From positions 1-47,050 of the forward strand of contig DYET01000124.1 in assembly GCA_020725625.1 (NCBI GenBank): a stretch of DNA of 47,050 bases, in the 5' to 3' direction. Positions 8,540-16,134 of this stretch are shown here, piece after piece. The translations under genes were made by a program, and so were the position numbers. The notes below the pieces were generated by a model, which was given only the letters and a program-made list of their open reading frames with translations, was not told where the DNA came from and made no database searches. Each line of letters opens with the position of its first letter. The first letter of the stretch is position 1. This DNA comes from Desulfovirgula sp. Lineage in GTDB: Bacteria; Bacillota; Desulfotomaculia; Desulfotomaculales; Desulfocucumaceae.

Positions 8540-8612
8540 GTTTTTTGGTTTCTGCTTACCGGATCAAAGTCTAAGTTTCATCTAAATATCCCTATGTGGA
8601 GAAATTATTTCC

Positions 8613-8640
8613 TTGATTATGTAATAAATTCTGATAAAAT
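8613..8640 (+). promoter_or_regulatory. Putative sigma-A promoter of the exopolysaccharide locus
   Basis: TTGATT (8613-8618) and TAAAAT (8635-8640) are separated by 16 bp, in AT-rich sequence about 55 bp before the first gene of the locus. Each hexamer deviates from consensus, so this is a moderate call. Confidence 0.45.
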
Positions 8641-8695
8641 ATGAAACAAATAATTAATTTCTTTTAACCACCTGGTGGCAAAAAAGGTGATTAAT

Positions 8696-10441
8696 TTGAA
8701 TATTAACGGCAGGATCAGGGTAATGCTTTCGACGGAAGGCACTTACCCCTTTCATCAGGGGGGCGTAAGCACCTGGTGCAATGTACTGGTGGAGAAACTT
8801 CCCAATATAGATTACGTTATTTACAGCATAATCATGAATCCCTTTGTGACCCAGAAATTTAGCCTGCCGGACAATGCCAGCCTGATCAAGGTGCCGCTTT
8901 GGGGTACCGAGGAACCCAGTGAGCATTTGACCACACCCTTTTCCAAGGTTTACACCGCCAAGAGATATACAGACAGCAAGGTTATCCAGAGAGAATTCAT
9001 ACCCTTATTTAAGGAACTTATAGAAGAAATTGTCAGCATCGACAAAAACCCTTTGAAGTTTGGCAATGTTCTTTTCGAAATTCACAAGTACCTCAGGGAT
9101 TATGATTATAAAAACAGCTTCAAGTCGGAAATGGCCTGGAAAGTTTTTAAAAGCACAGTTTTGGAACACTCTGCCGACAGCCGGAACAAGCTTGCCATGC
9201 CAAGCGTTTTTGACCTTACCCAAAGCCTGGGGTGGATATACAGGTTTTTGGTGATTCTAAACACGCCCCTGCCCCGGGTGGACGTGTCCCATTCGGCCGC
9301 CGCCGCCTTTTGCGGCATACCCTGCGTGCTGGCCAAGCTGGAAAACAAGACCCCATTTTTGCTGACGGAGCACGGGGTATACCTGAGGGAACAGTACCTG
9401 TCCCTTTCCCGCAGGGGATACTCCTCGTACCTCAATACTTTCCTGATTCGCCTGATTCACTCGGTGGCCGGCCTCAATTACGCCATGGCCGACCAGGTTT
9501 CCCCGGTATGCGCCTACAATACCAGGTGGGAGAGGATTTTTGGAGTTGAAGCCCATCGTATCCAGGTGATCTACAACGGTGTGGACAAGGACATATTCTC
9601 ACCTTCTCGGGATTACCATAACAGCCCGCACCCCACGGTGGTTGCCGTGGCCAGGGTGGACCCGGTGAAGGATTTGGTCACCCTGATCAGGTGCGCGGCC
9701 ATAGTTAGGGATAGAATCCCGGACGTCAGGTTTATCGTTTACGGATCGGTGACGGTGCCGGAATACTACGAAGAGTGCCTGGTTCTGCGGAAGGAACTGG
9801 ACCTGGAGGAAACATTCATTTTTGCCGGACACACCGACGATGTCCCCTCGGCATACCGCAGCGGAGACGTAATCGCCCTTACCAGCGTCACCGAGGCGTT
9901 TCCCTATTCGGTGGTGGAGGCCATGATGACGGGAAAACCGGTTGTGGCCACCGATGTGGGTGGAGTAAGAGAGGCCATAGGGGACTGCGGCCTTGTGGTC
10001 AAGCCCCGCCGTCCGGAGGAATTTGCCCGGGCACTGATCATGCTGCTGGAGGACCCGGCCCTGCGCGTTTCCCTCGGCAAGGAAGCAAGGGAGAGGGCTC
10101 TGAACCACTTTACCATCGAGCGGGCTCTGGAATTATACCTCAACAGCTACAGGAGGCTGGCGGCCAGGTATGTGGAGCCCAGGGTTGTCCCCATAAGTTT
10201 GAAACGGCAGAAGCTGCTGGCGGAAAGGGGCTATGCCCTGGCGGATATGGGGTACTGGCGGGAGGCTATTACCCAGTTCCGACAGGCCGTCAAGGCCGCC
10301 CCGGGCTCCGCCGCCGTTCCTGTGCTGCTCACGGAGATAGCCAGGGCGTACAACAACCTCGGAGAATTTGACCTGGCTTTCAGCGAACTGGAGAAGGCAG
10401 AAATAATGGCTGAGTATTTGGAGGCACTCAGGATTGCCTGA
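8696..10441 (+). CDS. PelF-like GT4 glycosyltransferase with C-terminal TPR tail
   Basis: The N-terminus RVMLSTEGTYPFHQGGVSTW is the hallmark of the PelF subgroup (DUF3492 + GT4), the cytoplasmic glycosyltransferase that polymerises the amino-sugar polysaccharide Pel. Donor-binding elements follow: YNGVDKDIF, VARVDPVKDLVTLI, and the E-x7-E motif in EAFPYSVVEAM, then DVGGVREAIGD. Residues about 500-580 add two TPR-like helical repeats (AERGYALADMGYWREAITQF; NNLGEFDLAFSELEKAE), which are not part of standard PelF. I favour TTG 8696, with AAGGTG 6 nt upstream; GTG 8675 is in frame but lacks a ribosome site. It is the first gene of a long plus-strand block that includes PelG-like and GH114 genes. 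Confidence 0.82.
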   Translation: MNINGRIRVMLSTEGTYPFHQGGVSTWCNVLVEKLPNIDYVIYSIIMNPFVTQKFSLPDNASLIKVPLWGTEEPSEHLTTPFSKVYTAKRYTDSKVIQREFIPLFKELIEEIVSIDKNPLKFGNVLFEIHKYLRDYDYKNSFKSEMAWKVFKSTVLEHSADSRNKLAMPSVFDLTQSLGWIYRFLVILNTPLPRVDVSHSAAAAFCGIPCVLAKLENKTPFLLTEHGVYLREQYLSLSRRGYSSYLNTFLIRLIHSVAGLNYAMADQVSPVCAYNTRWERIFGVEAHRIQVIYNGVDKDIFSPSRDYHNSPHPTVVAVARVDPVKDLVTLIRCAAIVRDRIPDVRFIVYGSVTVPEYYEECLVLRKELDLEETFIFAGHTDDVPSAYRSGDVIALTSVTEAFPYSVVEAMMTGKPVVATDVGGVREAIGDCGLVVKPRRPEEFARALIMLLEDPALRVSLGKEARERALNHFTIERALELYLNSYRRLAARYVEPRVVPISLKRQKLLAERGYALADMGYWREAITQFRQAVKAAPGSAAVPVLLTEIARAYNNLGEFDLAFSELEKAEIMAEYLEALRIA

Positions 10442-10469
10442 TGAGTGAGATGGGTGGTGTGTTTGACAA

Positions 10470-10895
10470 ATGAAGACAAATTACAAGCGATCACTTTGGG
10501 GTTACGACCCGGCCGGTGTGAACAACCTGGTCAATAAAATGGATCGGGATTATAAAGACACCATTATACAGCTGAAAAAGCAGCTGGCCGACGAGGTTCA
10601 CCACCTTGAGCTGCTGAAGGCTGAAGTCCGGAAAATAAAAAGGGATGTAGATTCGTACAGGTCCCTTGAAAATGAGATCTCCCGGTTGCTGCTGAAAGCT
10701 CACCTGGAGGCTGCCGAAAAGGTCTACGCGGCGTTGCAGAAAGCCGAACAGGTGGAAAAGGGCGCGGCGGAAAAGGTCATGCTGAAAAGGAATGAGCTGG
10801 TCAACCTGAAGGCAACCATGGAAAAAGTGAAGAACGAAATCAATTCAATGGTTGCCCAGTACCTGTCGGTAATAGAGAAGGCCGAGGGGGAGTAG
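10470..10895 (+). CDS. DivIVA/GpsB-like coiled-coil protein, 141 aa
   Basis: The protein starts with LWGYDPAGVNNLVNKMDRDY at residues 8-27, matching the GYDPxxVDxxL pattern of the DivIVA/GpsB N-terminal membrane-binding domain. The rest is a continuous heptad-rich coiled coil (about residues 27-135). DivIVA proteins bind negatively curved membrane at poles and septa and recruit partners, so this one may localise the polysaccharide machinery. The ATG at 10470 follows the PelF-like stop by 28 bp; a weak GGGTGGTG precedes it. It is separated by only 4 bp from a second, larger DivIVA-like gene. Homology is inferred from the short motif and coiled coil only. Confidence 0.6.
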   Translation: MKTNYKRSLWGYDPAGVNNLVNKMDRDYKDTIIQLKKQLADEVHHLELLKAEVRKIKRDVDSYRSLENEISRLLLKAHLEAAEKVYAALQKAEQVEKGAAEKVMLKRNELVNLKATMEKVKNEINSMVAQYLSVIEKAEGE

Positions 10896-10899
10896 GCAG

Positions 10900-12261
10900 A
10901 TGCAGGCTATAGCCGGTAAACTGCTTGGCTACAACAGGCAGCAGGTGGATGAACACCTGGAGAAAATCCGTGCGGCCCAGGAAGCCGAAATACTTTTAAT
11001 AAAAGAAAATATTGAAGCCTGCAAGCTGGAACGGGACCTCCTGGCCAGGGAACTGGAAGCGCTGCGGGAAGAAAGGGAAAGGTATGTCAAATCCGGCCAG
11101 TTGCTGAAGTATGCCCTGGAAAGGATAGAGAGTGCGGTTCTTCTGATTAACAAAGCCTCGGAAGACGATATCAAAAAGATAAATGCGGAATTGACCCGGA
11201 AAATAACGGTCCACGGCAACTATGTGGCTGATCTCGATAAAGAAATAAACCAGACCAGGGCCAAAATGGACGCGATGCTGCGGAGCATACTGCAGTTCAG
11301 CAGGGAAAAGGACGGACCCGCTGAGGAGGACTCTGCCGCCAGGAAAGTGGTGGGGACGATATTTTCCCCTGCAAGCAAATCGGAAATTGTGTCGGCCATG
11401 GGTGAAGACATCATCGGCAAGTCCGTAGTCGGATCCAACGGGGCGCTGGTGGGCCGGGTGGATAGTCTTTTCATCGACCATCAGACCAGGGAAATAAAGG
11501 GATTTTACCTTAAGGGCGGAAGGTTTGTCCCCGCCGATTGTGTCATGGCGGTAAAAAAAGACTCCCTGGTAGTTTCCGCTGACTGGCAGAAGGCGAGTGC
11601 GCAGCCGGTGGAAAAACTGGAAACCATAAAGGCCCTCATTGAAAAGCATTTTACTGGTGATGTTTCGGCCGGACCGGCGGAGAACCCGGCCGGGACTTCC
11701 GGGCAGGTGGAGGCCGGCAAGGAAGATTTAACCCCGGGTGAGGGACTGGAAACTCTGAAAGTTGTGGAAGACGGGCCAGGAGGGCTTGGCGGCGGGTTTT
11801 GGGATGACGGCTTTGACAGCGACTTGCCGAACGCTCAACCCCCGGCGGAGAAAGGCGAAACCCCGGGCAGTCCCGTGGCGCCCCGGGAAGATGCTGGCCG
11901 GGAATTGCTTTTTTCCCAGTCCGAAACGGCATCCGCGGCCGAACCGCCCGCCTTGGCACATGAATCTCGGGGCGTGACTTCCGCACCTGGGGCCGGAGGG
12001 ACGGCCGCGGTCAATGACCAGGCCGGGCCGGGGCAAGAAAGCGCTAACCGGGCAAGCCCGGCGGTGGCCAGGGAGATTAAAACCGTCAGGCACAAGTACG
12101 TGGTGGGAAAACTGGCCGGCGAGGACCTGCTGGCCGGCGACGGCCGGCTTATCATCGGGAAAAACGAAGTAATTACCCCGGAAATAATCGACAGGGCGGA
12201 AAAGGAAGGAAAGCTGGCCGAACTGATAGTCAATATGGTTATACCGGGTTTGGAACAATAA
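10900..12261 (+). CDS. DivIVA-like coiled-coil protein fused to PRC-barrel domain
   Basis: This 453-aa protein has four parts. Residues 1-25 (KLLGYNRQQVDEHLEKI) resemble the DivIVA N-terminal motif; residues about 25-135 are coiled coil. Residues about 168-230 (EDIIGKSVVGSNGALVGRVDSL..FYLKGGRFVPADCV) form a PRC-barrel like those of YrrD. Residues about 245-390 are a low-complexity Pro/Ala/Glu/Gly linker. The C-terminus (about 395-453; YVVGKLAGEDLLAGDG..ITPEIIDRAEKEGKLAEL) resembles the small motif that accompanies PRC-barrels in Firmicutes. It has no signal or membrane segment. The ATG is 5 nt after the preceding stop, so the two DivIVA-like genes are probably translationally coupled. A role as scaffold between cell pole and polymer machinery is inference; the fusion is unusual. 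Confidence 0.65.
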   Translation: MQAIAGKLLGYNRQQVDEHLEKIRAAQEAEILLIKENIEACKLERDLLARELEALREERERYVKSGQLLKYALERIESAVLLINKASEDDIKKINAELTRKITVHGNYVADLDKEINQTRAKMDAMLRSILQFSREKDGPAEEDSAARKVVGTIFSPASKSEIVSAMGEDIIGKSVVGSNGALVGRVDSLFIDHQTREIKGFYLKGGRFVPADCVMAVKKDSLVVSADWQKASAQPVEKLETIKALIEKHFTGDVSAGPAENPAGTSGQVEAGKEDLTPGEGLETLKVVEDGPGGLGGGFWDDGFDSDLPNAQPPAEKGETPGSPVAPREDAGRELLFSQSETASAAEPPALAHESRGVTSAPGAGGTAAVNDQAGPGQESANRASPAVAREIKTVRHKYVVGKLAGEDLLAGDGRLIIGKNEVITPEIIDRAEKEGKLAELIVNMVIPGLEQ

Positions 12262-12264
12262 CCT

Positions 12265-13866
12265 ATGGAACTGGTTAAAGGCGAATATAACCTGAACCAA
12301 AAAGAATCTATTCTTAACGAACTGGTTGATGAAGTTCTCAAGCGCCACATCCAGCCCGAAGACAAGTATGAAGTAGCGGCCATACTTGAGTCTTTGGGCT
12401 GGAACGACAGCATGGCTGCGGAGATATTCGGGGCAGAGGACGTTTTTGCCCTGGCCGCCACTGTATGGGACGCCATTCAAACCAAAATAGTATTTGTCCC
12501 CACTTCACAGGTTGAGAAAATACACCCTCTGAAGTACCTTCTCCTGATTATAAGGAGTTTCCTGAGGGGCACCATCTTTGCCCTGCCTATGGCTATTTCG
12601 GTGTTGTCCATGCTGACCCTGAGGTTTTCGCTCTGGTCCTATGAATACCTGTCATTGGAAAATGCCACCAGTATCGCCATGGGTACCATCCTGAGCTTCA
12701 TGGCGGTGGGTGGGTTTACCCAGGCCATTGCCCGCCGGGGTTTTATGTATGTGGGGCATGGCTACTACTACATAGCCAGAAGGGTGACCTTTCATTTTGT
12801 AAGGATAGGTTATGTAGCCTGCTTGATAACCGCCGGCGCATTCCTTCTTTTTAGCCTCATTTTTTCGGTTTTTCCCTGGAAAATGACATTTATCATCATC
12901 CTTTACTTCATGTTCCTCTGCGCCATCTGGCTGTCGGTCACCATCATGTACATTTTGCAGAAGGAACTGGTTTTCACCGGGTTGATCATCAGCGGCATAT
13001 TCGCTGTTTTCGTCCTGTTCAAGCTGGTGGGGCTGAACATAATCGCTTCCCAGGTGACAGCCCTTTTAATGGTTTCGATAGCCGGTATTGTTGCGGCCCA
13101 CTATTATTTTGTCCGGGCGGAAAAAGAGATGGAAAAAGGAATAGTCCCGCCCATGCCGAGACTGTCCATCATAGTCTACACCAGCATACCCTTCTTTACA
13201 TACGGCTTCCTGTATTTTACCTTTCTTTTTACAGACCGGGTGATGGCCTGGTCCACCAACAACCTCTACATGCCCTACCTGATCTGGTTCAGGGGCGAAT
13301 ACGAACTGGGCCTGGACTTCGCCCTGATCACCCTGATCCTGCCCATGGGCGTGGTGGAGGTGGTGGTGAACGAGATTATGATGAACCTCGAGGCCAACCA
13401 GAAAAACCATATGGCCTCCGAAGCCGGGCGGATGAGCAGGATGTACATGCTGCTGTACTTCAAGAGGATCGTTTTTGTGGCCCTGTTTTCCCTGTTGAAC
13501 GCGGTGGCCCTTTATTTTGTGATCAAGTTTTTCAGTACCTCGGGCACTTTTGAGTTAAATCTATTTACCAGCCGGACAACCCAGTTTGTTTTCATCTGGG
13601 CGGTGGTGGCCTACGCCGTGGTGGCGGTGGCGCTGATGAACTCGCTGATCCTGTTCTGCCTGTCCCAGCCCGATATGGTCTACCGGTCCACTCTTTATTC
13701 TTTTTTAATAAACTTGTTCCTGGGTTTTGTCCTCAGCCGCTGGGTGGACTACAGCTGGGCGGTGTTCGGGCTCCTGGCCGGATCGCTGGCCTTTGCTTAC
13801 ATTACCTCCCGGCGGGTATTAAAGGTGTTCAATAAGCTGGATTACTACCTATACTCCGCTTCTTAA
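12265..13866 (+). CDS. Divergent PelG-like polytopic membrane transporter
   Basis: The 533-aa protein has a charged helical N-terminal domain (residues about 1-75) and then about 12 predicted membrane spans. Its position after a PelF-like gene, its span number and its layout (basic loop, paired helices, FTDRVMAW segment, LPMGVVEV loop) resemble PelG, the MOP-type inner-membrane protein that cooperates with PelF to move the nascent chain. Overall similarity to PelG is weak by eye, so this is a family-level inference. The N-terminal extension is absent from ordinary PelG and might contact the DivIVA-like partners. The ATG lies 4 nt after the previous stop with little ribosome site, implying coupling. 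Alternative: another Wzx/MOP-type flippase. Confidence 0.55.
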   Translation: MELVKGEYNLNQKESILNELVDEVLKRHIQPEDKYEVAAILESLGWNDSMAAEIFGAEDVFALAATVWDAIQTKIVFVPTSQVEKIHPLKYLLLIIRSFLRGTIFALPMAISVLSMLTLRFSLWSYEYLSLENATSIAMGTILSFMAVGGFTQAIARRGFMYVGHGYYYIARRVTFHFVRIGYVACLITAGAFLLFSLIFSVFPWKMTFIIILYFMFLCAIWLSVTIMYILQKELVFTGLIISGIFAVFVLFKLVGLNIIASQVTALLMVSIAGIVAAHYYFVRAEKEMEKGIVPPMPRLSIIVYTSIPFFTYGFLYFTFLFTDRVMAWSTNNLYMPYLIWFRGEYELGLDFALITLILPMGVVEVVVNEIMMNLEANQKNHMASEAGRMSRMYMLLYFKRIVFVALFSLLNAVALYFVIKFFSTSGTFELNLFTSRTTQFVFIWAVVAYAVVAVALMNSLILFCLSQPDMVYRSTLYSFLINLFLGFVLSRWVDYSWAVFGLLAGSLAFAYITSRRVLKVFNKLDYYLYSAS

Positions 13867-13878
13867 GAAGGGATCCTG

Positions 13879-15894
13879 TTGTACTCGGATTTCGGCAACC
13901 AGTTGATAAACATGGCCAGGTACGGGTTTGCCTTCTGCCTGGTTTATATACTCTGGCCCCTGGTCCTGTTCAGGTACCGGGAAGAGGGCGGCCTGGAAGG
14001 TTTTATGTCCAGGTACGCTAAGATGGTTTGCCTGACCATAGCCATCGTTTATATTCTGGTCATAATCAAGCTCTATGAACTGATTTCCCTGGTGGCCGTG
14101 CTGGTCATCCTGTCCCTGTACGGCATAGTGGCCGGCGGAGTTTGGAGAAGCAACCCGAGGGAACTGGGGACCAGAATCGTCACCTGGATTTATGACCTGC
14201 TGGACGGGCTGATCCACCCGGTGAAGATTGCGGCGGATTGGGGCCGGGACCAGGCCCGGTCGCTTAATGAAGCGGTGTACCGCCGGTTCGGCAGTGCGGC
14301 GGCAGCGGGCAACACCCTTCTGTTTGCGGGGGTTTTTTTATACGCCGCCTACCTGAGGTTCTACGACGCCGTCATGCACGCCGCCCCGGCCATGTCCGAC
14401 GCCTATGTAACCCTGGCCTGGATGAAGTACATAGAGAAAAGGATACTGTTTTATGACGGAATCTACCCCCAGGGTTTTCACATCTACCTTTCCGTATTGC
14501 GCAAGTTTGCCACCAACGATTCTTTATATATCCTTAAATATACCGGTCCCCTTAACGGCGTGCTGGCGGCCCTGGGCGTCTATTTCGCAGTTTCAAGGTT
14601 TACCGGCCGGAAAGTGCCGGGCATTCTGGCCGCCTTTGTATACGGCGTCCTGGGCAGCTATCTGCCCCTTCAGTGGGAAAGGCAGGCGTCTACCAATTCC
14701 CAGGAATTTGCCCTGGTTTTTCTGGTGCCGGCCTGGTATTTCGCCGCAAACTACCTGAAATCCTCAAAAGGAACCCATCTCTGGGCGGCCGGGGCCTGTT
14801 TCGCCGTCATTGGCTGGGTGCACAGCCTTATTTTCGCATTCCTGGGAATCGGGCTTTTTTCCCTCCTGGCCGCGCATTTGCTGCTGGACTTCAGGGGATC
14901 CCTCAGGCCTTCCTGGCACATATGCCTGGCCGGTGCGGCGGCGGGGGCCCTGGCGGCCCTTCCGGTGGTTGTCGGGCTGCTGATGGGAAGGCAGTTCCAC
15001 GGGTCGTCGGCGGATTTCCTGACCCAGGATCTGCAGATTAAATTTCCCGAGATCACCCTCCTGGACCGGGCAGCCCTGGGGGGGCTGCTGCTGTTCTTCG
15101 TCATTTCCTTTTTTACAAGGAAGTCAAGGCGGGATCTTGTCATTCCGCTGTTTGTCCTGTTGCTGGGAGCATCTTCCTTTGCTTTGTACATGGTATTGGG
15201 GCCAATGACCGGCAAGGCCGTGCTGACCCATGAGCGCACCGGCATCCTCTGGAGCCTGCTGGCCTCCATGGGGATCGGGCTGGGGTGGTTTGCCGTCTTC
15301 CGGCTTTTCCCCGGAGACGGTAAAAAGCAGGTGGCCGAGGCCGTCCTGTGCCTGGGATTGATGGCCTGCGCGGTGTACTATTTCAAGCCTGCCCCGGTGC
15401 AGCCGTACAAGATGCAATACGACAGCACGGTGGATCAGTACCTCCGCATCACCGAGGAATTCAGGCCCACCGAATGGATGATTGTTTCCAACGAGGAGGA
15501 CTACCCCCTTGCACTGGGCAAGGGGTACCACCTCATGCTTGGAGAATTCCTGAACTGGTACAACCCGGAGGACAGTCGCCTGGCCAGGCAGGTGGACGGC
15601 AGGATTGAGGTTTTGTCCACCACCGACATATTTATCTTTAAAGAGAAGAACATGCTGCGGGTTGACGTAAAGGGTGCCGAGAAGACACTGGAGGCCAGGT
15701 ACCGGCGGCTGGCCAGGGAATACGAGATGCTGGACCGGTGGATTGAAAGATACAGGGCCACCCACAGCAATATGAGTATATATTACGAAGATCAGAATAT
15801 CCAGGTTTTCCGCATTCACCAGCCAAAAAGCAGGGAAGAGCAGTTCAGGGAACTGTGGGAGGGCAGGGAAAACCATGGCGCCGGCAGGCGTTAA
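13879..15894 (+). CDS. Large GT-C-like polytopic membrane protein, paralogue A
   Basis: The 671-aa protein has an N-terminal block of 3-4 spans (about 1-110), an amphipathic cytosolic segment, a GT-C-like core of roughly 9-10 spans (about 140-500), and a soluble C-terminal domain (about 515-671) probably outside the membrane. Just after the first core span lies SDAYVTLAWMKY and then DGIYPQGFH. The same SDxYVxLAWxKY / DGIYxxGxH signature occurs in the protein at 16135-18186, so the two are paralogues. GT-C enzymes place an Asp in this loop to use lipid-linked sugar donors; activity here is inferred only. The start is TTG 13879 behind GAAGGG. The 3' end overlaps the next gene by 20 bp. I do not recognise a described family. 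Confidence 0.7.
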   Translation: MYSDFGNQLINMARYGFAFCLVYILWPLVLFRYREEGGLEGFMSRYAKMVCLTIAIVYILVIIKLYELISLVAVLVILSLYGIVAGGVWRSNPRELGTRIVTWIYDLLDGLIHPVKIAADWGRDQARSLNEAVYRRFGSAAAAGNTLLFAGVFLYAAYLRFYDAVMHAAPAMSDAYVTLAWMKYIEKRILFYDGIYPQGFHIYLSVLRKFATNDSLYILKYTGPLNGVLAALGVYFAVSRFTGRKVPGILAAFVYGVLGSYLPLQWERQASTNSQEFALVFLVPAWYFAANYLKSSKGTHLWAAGACFAVIGWVHSLIFAFLGIGLFSLLAAHLLLDFRGSLRPSWHICLAGAAAGALAALPVVVGLLMGRQFHGSSADFLTQDLQIKFPEITLLDRAALGGLLLFFVISFFTRKSRRDLVIPLFVLLLGASSFALYMVLGPMTGKAVLTHERTGILWSLLASMGIGLGWFAVFRLFPGDGKKQVAEAVLCLGLMACAVYYFKPAPVQPYKMQYDSTVDQYLRITEEFRPTEWMIVSNEEDYPLALGKGYHLMLGEFLNWYNPEDSRLARQVDGRIEVLSTTDIFIFKEKNMLRVDVKGAEKTLEARYRRLAREYEMLDRWIERYRATHSNMSIYYEDQNIQVFRIHQPKSREEQFRELWEGRENHGAGRR

Positions 15895-16096
15895 GTGGAT
15901 CATAGACGCCCTAAAAAGCGTGGTCAAAAGCAGCCGGGAGGCCGAGAAGGGGCTGTTCATCCACGAGAGCCACTCCAAAGCTGAGCTGCCCGGGGAACTC
16001 CGGTTCAACATACACTCGGCTCTGGGCTGCGCTGCGTTCATGGCTGTGATAATAATTGTAAATGTCCTCATTTTTGTTTTGTTTAGAATGAGGTAA
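15875..16096 (+). CDS. 73-aa single-span membrane protein between the GT-C-like paralogues
   Basis: The ATG at 15875 lies inside the 3' end of the preceding gene, 20 bp before its stop, and has an upstream GAGGGCAGGG sequence. The first 48 residues are soluble and basic/amphipathic (VKWIIDALKSVVKSSREAEKG). Residues about 50-71 form one hydrophobic span (AAFMAVIIIVNVLIFVLF) with a basic end RMR, so the N-terminal part is cytosolic or the protein is tail-anchored. The overlap suggests stoichiometric production with paralogue A, perhaps as an accessory subunit. No family is recognised. Confidence 0.65.
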   Translation: MAPAGVKWIIDALKSVVKSSREAEKGLFIHESHSKAELPGELRFNIHSALGCAAFMAVIIIVNVLIFVLFRMR

Positions 16097-16134
16097 GGCG
16101 CTTTTTTTTAAGGTTTTTCTTATGGAGGTAGGCC

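Larger units (their letters stand above)
8251..8695. other. Intergenic region between divergent spoVT and the exopolysaccharide locus
   Basis: About 440 bp without a supported gene. It contains a short hairpin (GGACA/TGTCC, 8349-8361), a longer pairing of CGGCAA (near 8380) with TTGCCG (near 8425) enclosing AATTC/GAATT, a 12-bp perfect palindrome at 8528-8539, and a sigma-A-like promoter at 8613-8640. It must carry the promoters of both flanking units and may encode a structured leader. Confidence 0.6.
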
